Shown: positions 1 to 5,181 of the stretch, piece by piece
Position numbering within the stretch: the stretch's first letter is position 1
How the letters are laid out: every line of letters starts with the position of its first letter
Source: G020354645 sp050053515
Lineage (GTDB): Bacteria; Desulfobacterota; Desulfobacteria; Desulfobacterales; G020354645
Direction: 5' to 3'
NCBI GenBank assembly: GCA_050053515.1
Contig: JASFTQ010000322.1
Span: 1-5,443, forward strand
Length of the DNA: 5,443 nt
The notes under the pieces: model-generated
What the model was told of the DNA's origin: nothing
Database searches by the model: none
The model's input: only the letters and a program-made list of their open reading frames with translations
Translations under genes and position numbers: made by a program

Positions 1-188
1 AAGCTGATCGCCTTGGTGCTTCCAAGGGGCAGAGGGCTGTTGCCGCCGAGAAAGGCAAAACACGGTGTCGGTTTTTGTTGGCCTGAAAGTTTTAAATAAC
101 CGGCAGTAAAATGCAGGGTAGTTGCCGCTGTTAGGCTTGGCAGGCAACAACCCGGCATCTTGCCGTAAAAAAAACACCCCGACCCCTC
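1..188 (+). mobile_element. Palindromic repeat, copy 1, cut by the window start
   Basis: This copy aligns along its length with 1433-1643 and with 4838-5160 once the 109-bp insertion there is removed. Two blocks are identical in all three copies: 40-65 (26 bp) and 136-166 (31 bp). They lie 96 bp apart here, exactly as in copy 2. The right terminal inverted repeat ends in CCCCGACCCCTC at 188. Roughly 25 bp of the left end lie outside the window. No protein-coding potential is evident. The non-coding, palindrome-bounded design is that of a MITE or ERIC-like intergenic repeat. The family itself is one I do not recognise by name. It ends 14 bp before the Shine-Dalgarno sequence of the zinc-ribbon gene that follows. 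Confidence 0.85.
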
Positions 189-207
189 AAATAATTAGCG
201 TTGAGGG
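184..207 (+). promoter_or_regulatory. Hairpin that could mask the fmdB ribosome binding site
   Basis: CCCTCAA (184-190), made of the last bases of repeat copy 1 plus two flanking bases, is perfectly complementary to TTGAGGG (201-207), with a 10-nt loop. The right arm contains the GAGGG Shine-Dalgarno sequence for the start at 216. The same CCCTC bases would pair with the repeat's own left end, which is off the window, so the two pairings are mutually exclusive. The complementarity is directly visible. A regulatory effect is inference, since a 7-bp stem beside a G-rich Shine-Dalgarno sequence could occur by chance. Confidence 0.4.
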
Positions 208-215
208 AAACTTCC

Positions 216-461
216 ATGCCGATATATGAATTTAGATGTCTGAATTGTCAGGAATGCATTGAAATACTCGTCATGAATAACCAAGAGACCATTGAAATGA
301 AGTGTCCAAAATGCAGTTCCGAAGACCTTGAACGTATCCTGAGCTGCAGCAATTTTTCAACAGGTGGTGGGACCAATGCCAAACCAGGGGTAAATACCAC
401 AACCCGGACCTGCACCGGCGGCAGCTGCACCACCTTTGATATACCCGGACCAACCCGCTGA
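216..461 (+). CDS. FmdB-family zinc-ribbon protein
   Basis: An 81-residue protein that begins MPIYEFRC, the hallmark start of FmdB/CxxC_CxxC_SSSS-type regulatory zinc ribbons. Two metal-binding knuckles are visible, C8-x2-C11 and C30-x2-C33, followed by the typical LERILS segment at 38-43. A flexible Gly/Thr-rich tail carries two more cysteines (C66, C71). Families of this type are annotated as putative regulators, after FmdB of the formamidase/amidase region, but their actual role is poorly known. The ATG at 216 is preferred over an in-frame TTG at 201: it gives the canonical N-terminus and sits 7 nt after GAGGGA (203-208), whereas the TTG overlaps that site. The gene lies immediately after repeat copy 1, whose end may pair with its ribosome binding site. 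No terminator is obvious after the stop. Family assignment is solid; function is open. Confidence 0.9.
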   Translation: MPIYEFRCLNCQECIEILVMNNQETIEMKCPKCSSEDLERILSCSNFSTGGGTNAKPGVNTTTRTCTGGSCTTFDIPGPTR

Positions 462-473
462 CCAACTCATTTC

Positions 474-502
474 TTGTCCCTTTTAGTAATCCATACTATA
501 AT
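474..502 (+). promoter_or_regulatory. Candidate sigma70-type promoter for the Fur-FeoA gene
   Basis: A perfect -10 hexamer TATAAT (497-502) is preceded, at the optimal 17-bp spacing, by TTGTCC (474-479), which matches 4 of 6 bases of the -35 consensus. Transcription would begin near 509 and leave a leader of about 150 nt before the start at 659. A second, weaker candidate is TTGACG (603-608) with a poor -10 near 626-631. I see no convincing Fur-box palindrome near either, so autoregulation cannot be read from the sequence. Confidence 0.45.
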
Positions 503-658
503 TGGAGATTGTAAAAGATTCTGGTTAAATGACGGTTCAGGCGACACCGGAGAAATGCAGGTTATCATACTTGATTGGCATTGAGTGAAATTTATCGCTT
601 TGTTGACGGTGGCTTGATACGGTCTTAACTTTGGAGATTAATTCAATCAGGGTCACAC

Positions 659-1357
659 ATGAAGCACATCCACAGACAGGAAAAAGAGCAATTCAAAAAA
701 CTGTTCAAGCAAGAGCATATCGACAAATTCGAAGAGCGCTTCCATATTTTAGAGATCTTTTTGCAGACCGAACATCACGTTACGGTGAATGAATTGGTTC
801 AACTGCTGAAAAACAAGGGTTATGATTTTGACCCTGATTTTGTCAGCGAAACGTTGAGTATGATGTGCCGGTATGGCTTTGCCGATAAGAACCGCTTCGA
901 TAACGGTCTGGTCCGATTTGAACACCGCCATTTAGGCCAACACCATGATCATATGATCTGCACTAAGTGTAACACAATCTTCGAGTTTGAAGATAATCAG
1001 CTTGAATCCTTGCAGCTTAAGATTGCAGCAGTTCACAATTTTCACATACTTCAGCATAAAATGGATATCTACGGGATTTGTGCCGATTGTCTTAAAGCGT
1101 GTAACCGGGAGGTGCCACTCATTTCGGCCAAACAGGGCGAAAAACTCGTCATTACGGATCTAATCGGCGGAACGACGTTACGAATGCGTTTATTGACAAT
1201 GGGTCTGCGGCTGGGCGATAAGCTCGAGGTTATCACCAACCAAAATCAAGGACAACTTGTGATCGCGGCCGATGCCAAGCGTTACGTCATAGGCCGGGGG
1301 ATGGCGGAAAAAATACTTGTTCAGCGGCAGGGCCCGCTCCAAAAGACCAAGCATTAA
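659..1357 (+). CDS. Fur-family metal-responsive regulator fused to a FeoA domain
   Basis: A 232-residue protein with two domains. Residues 1 to about 148 are Fur-like: a helix-turn-helix region (about 25-85), the metal-binding HHDH motif at 95-98, C101-x2-C104, E109, H126 and H133, then C141-x2-C144. The stretch MDIYGICADC closely follows the classic Fur pattern, so both the structural zinc site and the sensory-site ligands appear intact. Residues about 152-222 form a FeoA/SH3-like domain, with the family's RLLTMGLRLGDKLEV core (177-191). Fur proteins are dimeric DNA-binding repressors that sense Fe or related metals. FeoA domains are cytoplasmic partners of the FeoB iron transporter and also occur at the C-terminus of DtxR/MntR repressors. 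The fusion suggests an iron-responsive repressor with an added regulatory domain. The ATG at 659 has a modest AGGG (649-652) at 6 nt. No feoB is in the window. The exact metal is not determined. Confidence 0.9.
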   Translation: MKHIHRQEKEQFKKLFKQEHIDKFEERFHILEIFLQTEHHVTVNELVQLLKNKGYDFDPDFVSETLSMMCRYGFADKNRFDNGLVRFEHRHLGQHHDHMICTKCNTIFEFEDNQLESLQLKIAAVHNFHILQHKMDIYGICADCLKACNREVPLISAKQGEKLVITDLIGGTTLRMRLLTMGLRLGDKLEVITNQNQGQLVIAADAKRYVIGRGMAEKILVQRQGPLQKTKH

Positions 1358-1432
1358 AAAATTGAAAAACGCCGCCATCGCTGAACAGACTGTATGAAAA
1401 GGTCTAAACCTGCATTGAACAATGATATATAT

Positions 1433-1461
1433 GAGGGGGGTGTCTTTTGCACGACAAGCTG
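1433..1461 (+). repeat. Left terminal inverted repeat of copy 2
   Basis: It begins GAGGGG and ends CACGACAAGCTG. It pairs with 1611-1643 read in reverse complement, which begins CAGGGG and ends CACGGCAAGATG. The left arm is 29 bp and the right 33 bp because a short G/T-rich piece is missing on the left. Confidence 0.8.
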
Positions 1462-1610
1462 ATCGCCCCGGTGCTCTTAACTGGCAGAGGGCGATTGCCG
1501 CCGAGAAAGGCAAAACACGGCGTCGGTTCTTGTTGGCGTGAGCGTTTTAAATGACCGGCAGTAAAATGCTTGGCAGTTGCCGCTGTCGGGCTTGGCAGGC
1601 AACAACCCGG

Positions 1611-1643
1611 CATCTTGCCGTGCAAAAAACGCCCCGACCCCTG
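1611..1643 (-). repeat. Right terminal inverted repeat of copy 2
   Basis: This is the inverted partner of 1433-1461. The outermost base differs from the other copies (G instead of C at 1643), so this copy ends CCCCTG rather than CCCCTC. The arm contains part of the 31-bp block that is identical in all copies. Confidence 0.8.
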
Positions 1644-1683
1644 ATATATCTATAAATGATTGTTCGTTGGGGTGTGAGCAACA

Positions 1684-2619
1684 ATGGCAACATTTGAACC
1701 GGCCTATTTGGACACTCTAAGAAAAGGGCTGCTCAGGGAAAAGGTAAAAAAAGCATACGCAGTTATCAGTGATTGTACCCTGTGCCCCAGAGGGTGCAAG
1801 GTGGATCGGCTTGGCGGTCAAACGGGAATCTGCAAGACAGGTAAAAAGGCATCTGTCTCCAGCTATAATGCACATTTCGGAGAAGAAGCCCCGCTGGTGG
1901 GCAGTCATGGTTCCGGGACCATCTTTTTTACGCATTGTAATCTACTGTGCATCTTCTGCCAGAACTATGACATCAGCCACGAAGGTTATGGCCGTGAGAT
2001 CTCGACGGATCAGCTGGCCGCGATTATGCTCGATTTACAAAATTGCGGCTGCCACAATATTAACTTCGTAACACCTTCCCACGTTGTCCCTCAAATCCTG
2101 CACGGCGTTGAGAAGGCTGCCAGCCAGGGGTTGAAACTTCCATTAGTCTATAATAGCGGCGGATACGATAGCATTGAAACCCTGAGGCTGCTTGAAGACG
2201 TAATCGACATCTATATGCCCGACTTCAAGTTTTGGGATCCAGAGATATCCGCCAAGGCCTGCAATGCGAAAGATTACCCCGATGTTGCCCGAGCGGCACT
2301 CATTGAAATGCACCGTCAGGTCGGTGATCTGATAACTGACGACAGCGGCGTAGCCAGACGGGGACTCCTCGTCCGGCACCTCGTTTTGCCGAAGGCACAG
2401 GCCGGAACCCGTGACATTATGAGATTTATTGCCACAAAAATTTCACCCAACAGCTATGTCAATATCATGTCACAATACAGGCCTTGCGGCCGGGCATCCG
2501 AGATTGAGGAGCTTTCTGTGTTTCCTTCCCAAACCGAATTTAAAGAAGCCACCATGGCGGCAAAAGAGGAGGGTATAACGCGATTGGATCGCCCCAGGAG
2601 AGTATTTGTTTTTCGTTGA
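1684..2619 (+). CDS. Radical SAM protein of the PflX (COG1313) type
   Basis: A 311-residue protein, normal for this family. The radical SAM cluster motif C85-x3-C89-x2-C92 sits in THCNLLCIFCQNYDIS (83-98), the characteristic PflX context; it would bind a [4Fe-4S] cluster for reductive SAM cleavage. A GG(E)-like motif, NSGGY, is at 157-161. The N-terminus carries four extra cysteines, C31-x2-C34-x3-C38 and C50, in the pattern CTLCPRGC...GICKTG, probably another metal site. The family resembles pyruvate formate-lyase activating enzymes by sequence, but its substrate is unknown. No glycyl-radical enzyme gene is nearby, so a PFL-activase role is not supported here. The ATG at 1684 follows the G-rich stretch GGGGTGTGAG (1669-1678). 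The upstream leader is repeat copy 2. The phosphatase gene starts 40 bp downstream, suggesting co-transcription. Confidence 0.9.
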   Translation: MATFEPAYLDTLRKGLLREKVKKAYAVISDCTLCPRGCKVDRLGGQTGICKTGKKASVSSYNAHFGEEAPLVGSHGSGTIFFTHCNLLCIFCQNYDISHEGYGREISTDQLAAIMLDLQNCGCHNINFVTPSHVVPQILHGVEKAASQGLKLPLVYNSGGYDSIETLRLLEDVIDIYMPDFKFWDPEISAKACNAKDYPDVARAALIEMHRQVGDLITDDSGVARRGLLVRHLVLPKAQAGTRDIMRFIATKISPNSYVNIMSQYRPCGRASEIEELSVFPSQTEFKEATMAAKEEGITRLDRPRRVFVFR

Positions 2620-2659
2620 TTGAAAGCATCGATCAGAGACCAGTGAAAGTTTGACACTC

Positions 2660-3301
2660 ATGATTATGGAAAGAATATACGCAATTGGCGATGTTCATGG
2701 GAGATATGATAAACTCGTTGCTCTCATGGATAAAATCGATGCTGATTTTGAATCCGATACCGTCGTCTTTTTAGGCGATTACATTGACCGGGGCCCCGAT
2801 TCGTTTAAAGTGGTTGATTACTTAGTAAAACTAAAGAAGCGCTATCCTCAGATAATCTTTTTGAAAGGCAATCACGAGGACATGCTCGAGAATTATCTTT
2901 CGGGGGCCGACAGAATGACTTATCTGATAAACGGGGGCCAGCAAACCCTTGACAGTTATCTCAGCCGCGACCGCCAACCGGATGAACCCTTGATTCCCGG
3001 AGAGCATGAAGCCTTCTATAAGTCATTGCTCCTTTACTACGAGACAGAACACTATATATTCGTCCATGCCGGCCTGAAGAAAAAAGTTCCGCTTGAGCAA
3101 CAGAGATTAGAAGACCTGCTCTGGATACGGGGGCAGTTTATCCAATCGAAATATGATTTCGGGAAACTGGTTGTTTTTGGACACACACCGCTGCCTGAGC
3201 CCCTGTTGCAACCCAACAAAATCGGCATTGATACCGGAGCGGTCTACGGCAATAAACTGACATGTGTCCGGCTTCCGGAGCTGGTGTTTTACACGGCTTA
3301 G
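2660..3301 (+). CDS. PPP-family metallophosphatase (serine/threonine phosphatase or ApaH-like)
   Basis: A 213-residue protein from the chosen start, the usual size for bacterial PPP enzymes. All signature motifs of the binuclear metal centre are present: GDVHG (10-14; D11, H13), GDYIDRG (39-45; D40, D43, R44), GNHED (70-74; N71, H72), VHAG (H136) and FGHTP (H175). The end carries IDTGAVYG (190-197), as in bacterial PrpA/lambda-phosphatase-type proteins. The enzyme should be a Mn-dependent cytoplasmic phosphatase. Sequence alone does not separate protein phosphatase from dinucleoside tetraphosphatase activity. Three in-frame starts compete: TTG 2651, ATG 2660 and ATG 2666. ATG 2660 is best spaced (10 nt) from the weak GAAAG at 2645-2649, while 2666 would give the equally family-like MERIYAIGDVHG. 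The effect on the protein is only two residues. Confidence 0.93.
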   Translation: MIMERIYAIGDVHGRYDKLVALMDKIDADFESDTVVFLGDYIDRGPDSFKVVDYLVKLKKRYPQIIFLKGNHEDMLENYLSGADRMTYLINGGQQTLDSYLSRDRQPDEPLIPGEHEAFYKSLLLYYETEHYIFVHAGLKKKVPLEQQRLEDLLWIRGQFIQSKYDFGKLVVFGHTPLPEPLLQPNKIGIDTGAVYGNKLTCVRLPELVFYTA

Positions 3302-3378
3302 AACCGGTTTAAAAATTGCATGTTGACCGATGCTTCGTAATTTTTCCAGGGCATCCGCAAATTTAATCTGAGATCGAA

Positions 3379-3810
3379 ATGAGACGGTATATCTTAATTG
3401 TGACGGGTATGTTGGTTTTTTTTAGCAGTGCCGCCGCCGCCCAGCGACTGACGGTCATTGCCAATGTCGCCAATATCCGATCCGGTCCCGGCACGAAATA
3501 TGAAATTTTATGGCAGGTGGAAAAATTCCACCCTATTTTGGTTATCAATAAAACCGGCAGATGGTATCGCTTTCGGGATTTCGAAGGTGATCAAGGATGG
3601 ATCCACGCATCGCTGGTTAGGGATACCCCCTCAGTGATCACCAAGGGGGAGAAATGCAACGTGCGCTCCGGTCCCGGGACCGGTTACAAAGTATTGTTTG
3701 CCGTGGAAAAGGGAATACCCTTCTCAGTCTTGCAGCGAAGGAAAAAATGGGTTTACGTTCGCCATGCAGATGGCGATAAAGGCTGGATCCATCAGTCTTT
3801 GCTTTGGTAG
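3379..3810 (+). CDS. Exported protein with two bacterial SH3 (SH3b) domains
   Basis: A 143-residue protein. Residues 1-21 are a signal peptide: basic MRR, a hydrophobic stretch ILIVTGMLVFF, then small residues with a likely cleavage after AAA (19-21). Two tandem SH3b repeats follow. The first has NIRSGPGTKYEIL (32-44) and ends DQGWIHASL (71-79). The second has NVRSGPGTGYKVL (94-106) and ends DKGWIHQSL (133-141). The mature protein is therefore almost only two SH3b modules, which in bacteria commonly bind peptidoglycan or mediate envelope contacts. No catalytic domain is present, so it is a binding or adaptor protein of the periplasm rather than a hydrolase. The upstream ribosome site is weak (GAG at 3370-3372). 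The 77-bp gap to the phosphatase shows no clear terminator. The specific ligand is unknown. Confidence 0.88.
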   Translation: MRRYILIVTGMLVFFSSAAAAQRLTVIANVANIRSGPGTKYEILWQVEKFHPILVINKTGRWYRFRDFEGDQGWIHASLVRDTPSVITKGEKCNVRSGPGTGYKVLFAVEKGIPFSVLQRRKKWVYVRHADGDKGWIHQSLLW

Positions 3811-3852
3811 GATTCCTTTGCCATCAATGAGAGCCGCTTATTATTTTCAATC

Positions 3853-4839
3853 GTGAAAAAAAATTCAATTCCAAAGCTAATCGTGGGCGTTGGATCTGCC
3901 TTGGTTGATATACTGGCTCACGAGGAAGAAAAGTTTTTAGCCGCTACGGGTGCGGAAAAGGGAGGTATGCTCCTGGTTAACAAGGAGTTTATTGAAGATA
4001 CCCTGACGCGGACGACCAGAAAACCGGCCATAATGCCGGGTGGCTCAGCTTGTAATACCATTGTTGGAGTGAGCCGACTTGGCGGCAGTGCCAGATATGT
4101 GGGTAAATGCGGCCGGGGTATGATGGGTCGTTTCTTCAGAGATGGTCTAATAAAAGATAATGTTGAACCGGCGTTATTTACGTCATCTTCTCCAACCGGC
4201 AGAGTGCTTTCCATCATAACCCCCGATGCCCAACGTTCAATGTTTACCTACCTTGGTGCATCCTCAGAGACGCATCCTACCGAAATTTCAGCGGAATGTT
4301 TCCGCGATGCCGCCATTGTTCACATTGAGGGCTATTTGGTTTTCAAAACCGATTTAATCCTAGCCACCCTGAAGGCAGCCAAGAAAGCCGGGGCGCGTAT
4401 CTCACTGGATCTCGCCAGTTTTACGGTTGTGCAAGAATCCAGAGCGCTTTTGGAAAACATCATCCGTGATTATGTTGATATCTTGTTGGCCAATGAAGAC
4501 GAAGCACTAGCTCTGACGGGTTATAAAGATGAAACCAAAGCCATTGAAGCACTTAGCGCCAAAGCTGAAATTTCAGTCTTAAAAATTGGAGCGCGGGGAA
4601 GCGTTATCGCCAGCAGTGGGAAATTCATAAAAATCAGCCCTCTGGGGGATGGCACCGCAGTAGACACCACCGGTGCCGGTGACCTTTGGGCCGCCGGGTT
4701 TTTATACGGGCTGGTTAACGGGTTTGACCTTGAAAGATGCGGCCGATTGGCCTCGATGTGCGGTTATGAAGTGTGCCAGGTGGTCGGGGCCAGAATACCG
4801 GAGGAAGGTTGGCAAAGAATAAGAAAATTGTTTAAATGA
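3853..4839 (+). CDS. PfkB-family sugar/nucleoside kinase, adenosine-kinase-like
   Basis: A 328-residue ribokinase/PfkB-fold enzyme of full family length. Visible motifs: the N-terminal VGVGSALVDIL strand (11-21); PGGSACNT (62-69), the family's substrate-binding GG signature; the NEDEA segment (214-218); and DTTGAGDLWAAGF (271-283), which holds the anion hole and catalytic base D277. The overall pattern resembles proteins annotated as adenosine kinases in delta-proteobacteria, which phosphorylate adenosine with ATP in the cytoplasm. A different sugar or nucleoside is possible. The start is a GTG at 3853; no Met codon occurs before residue 39 and an in-frame stop lies at 3808-3810. No Shine-Dalgarno sequence is evident just upstream. 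The TGA stop (4837-4839) overlaps the first bases of repeat copy 3, yet the C-terminus (GARIPEEGWQRIRKLFK) looks complete for the family. Confidence 0.9.
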   Translation: MKKNSIPKLIVGVGSALVDILAHEEEKFLAATGAEKGGMLLVNKEFIEDTLTRTTRKPAIMPGGSACNTIVGVSRLGGSARYVGKCGRGMMGRFFRDGLIKDNVEPALFTSSSPTGRVLSIITPDAQRSMFTYLGASSETHPTEISAECFRDAAIVHIEGYLVFKTDLILATLKAAKKAGARISLDLASFTVVQESRALLENIIRDYVDILLANEDEALALTGYKDETKAIEALSAKAEISVLKIGARGSVIASSGKFIKISPLGDGTAVDTTGAGDLWAAGFLYGLVNGFDLERCGRLASMCGYEVCQVVGARIPEEGWQRIRKLFK

Positions 4840-4870
4840 GGGGTCGGGTCGTTTTTTTCGCGACAAGCTG
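4838..4870 (+). repeat. Left terminal inverted repeat of copy 3
   Basis: A 33-bp arm that starts GAGGGGTCGGG, has a run of seven T, and ends CGCGACAAGCTG. Its first two bases (GA, 4838-4839) are part of the kinase TGA stop. The T-run is not preceded by a GC-rich hairpin, so it is not a standard terminator. Confidence 0.82.
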
Positions 4871-4932
4871 ATCGCCCCGCTGTTTCCAAGGGGCAGGGGG
4901 CTGTTGCCGCCGAGAAAGGCAAAACACGGTGT

Positions 4933-4961
4933 GAAGCTACCCGCCCTAAAGGCGGGGCTTC
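4933..4961. repeat. Left-end imperfect hairpin of the nested element
   Basis: GAAGC (4933-4937) pairs with GCTTC (4957-4961), and CCCGCC (4940-4945) with GGCGGG (4951-4956). A 2-nt TA bulge lies on the left arm and the loop is CTAAA. This 11-bp bulged stem looks like IS200/IS605 subterminal hairpins, which TnpA recognises as single-stranded structures. Confidence 0.8.
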
Positions 4962-5000
4962 CCGGAAAGGAAAATATCTGTTTAAGATAGCCCCCCTTAA

Positions 5001-5036
5001 CCCTGCCTTAAAAGGCAGGGCTTGCAGGGAAGCAAG
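5001..5036. repeat. Right-end double hairpin of the nested element
   Basis: CCCTGCC (5001-5007) pairs with GGCAGGG (5014-5020) around a TTAAAA loop. Immediately after it, CTTGC (5021-5025) pairs with GCAAG (5032-5036) around AGGGAA. The two hairpins abut without a gap. The first has the same size class and AT loop as the left-end hairpin. Confidence 0.75.
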
Positions 5037-5171
5037 CCGGCCGGTTCTTGTTGGAGTGAACGTTTTAATAGCCGGCAGTAAAATGCAGGGCAGTTGCCGC
5101 TGTCGGTCTTGGCAGGCAACAACCCGGCATCTTGCCGTGAAAAAGACACCCCCACCCCTCATATAGAGTTT

Positions 5172-5178
5172 GGGGGAG
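5172..5178 (+). promoter_or_regulatory. Ribosome binding site of the partial membrane-protein gene
   Basis: GGGGGAG lies 3 nt before the ATG at 5182. Spacing is short if the 3' part pairs with the ribosome, better if the GGGG part does. The C-rich end of repeat copy 3 (CCCCC, 5149-5153) could pair with GGGGG here. Confidence 0.6.
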
Positions 5179-5181
5179 CAA

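Larger units (their letters stand above)
1433..1643 (+). mobile_element. Palindromic repeat, copy 2, complete (211 bp)
   Basis: A full-length unit that occupies most of the 326-bp gap between the Fur-FeoA and radical SAM genes. Its ends are inverted repeats (1433-1461 and 1611-1643); the left one lacks about 4 bp relative to the right. The 26-bp block at 1495-1520 and the 31-bp block at 1591-1621 are identical to those in the other copies. ATATAT directly abuts both ends (1427-1432 and 1644-1649), a possible 6-bp target duplication, although alternating AT makes this ambiguous. Internal foldbacks include TTGCC/GGCAA (1495-1499/1509-1513) and GTTGCC/GGCAAC. I see no transposase, and the rest of the gap (1358-1432 and 1644-1683) shows nothing else recognisable apart from the downstream ribosome binding site. 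Confidence 0.88.
4933..5041. mobile_element. 109-bp hairpin element nested in repeat copy 3 (IS200/IS605-derived, PATE-like)
   Basis: Copies 1 and 2 hold the uninterrupted site (CGGTGT joined to CGGTTT, and CGGCGT joined to CGGTTC), while copy 3 has 109 extra bases there. The junction cannot be shifted and there is no target duplication. The insert has a strong hairpin at its left edge (4933-4961), an AT-rich middle with a small TATCT/AGATA hairpin (4975-4979/4985-4989), and two hairpins at its right edge (5001-5020 and 5021-5036). GC-rich imperfect hairpins at both ends and duplication-free insertion are known traits of IS200/IS605-family elements and of their internally deleted, palindrome-associated derivatives. 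No tnpA or tnpB sequence remains. Family assignment rests on structure and remembered resemblance of the left hairpin, not on a search. Confidence 0.6.
4838..5160 (+). mobile_element. Palindromic repeat, copy 3, interrupted by a nested element
   Basis: This unit is 323 bp, or 214 bp without the 109-bp insertion at 4933-5041, and matches copies 1 and 2. Its terminal inverted repeats (4838-4870 and 5128-5160) match at about 26 of 33 positions, both starting GAGGGGT when read inward. The identical 26-bp block is at 4904-4929 and the 31-bp block at 5108-5138. The left end overlaps the stop codon of the kinase gene and the right end lies 11 bp before the ribosome binding site of the next gene. No convincing target duplication is visible (left flank TTTAAAT, right flank ATATAG). 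It fills the 342-bp space between the two genes, and no gene is supported there. Confidence 0.88.

Noticed and set aside
40..166. Known riboswitch inside the repeat (c-di-GMP-I or cobalamin were considered because of the AAAGGCAAAAC and C/G-rich elements)
   Set aside because: The required conserved core motifs and their order are not present, and the unit has mobile-element ends.
201..215. Upstream TTG start for the zinc-ribbon gene
   Set aside because: It overlaps the GAGGGA ribosome binding site and would add five residues before the canonical MPIYEFRC start.
603..631. Promoter with TTGACG as -35 before the Fur-FeoA gene
   Set aside because: The -35 is good but the -10 candidates match only about 3 of 6 bases; TTGTCC-17-TATAAT at 474-502 is stronger.
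1190..1625. Antisense ORFs at 1190-1513 and 1404-1625
   Set aside because: They read through the reverse strand of repeat copy 2 and part of the Fur-FeoA gene. The same peptide themes recur in the antisense of copy 3 because the DNA repeats, not because a protein is conserved. No start signals are credible.
1433..1643. Integron attC site or CRISPR repeat
   Set aside because: There are no RYYYAAC/GTTRRRY core sites in attC arrangement, and the units are long, dispersed and separated by genes rather than by short spacers.
4838..4860. Intrinsic terminator after the kinase, because of the run of seven T
   Set aside because: No GC-rich hairpin directly precedes the T-run; the G-rich stretch pairs with the far end of the repeat almost 300 bp away.
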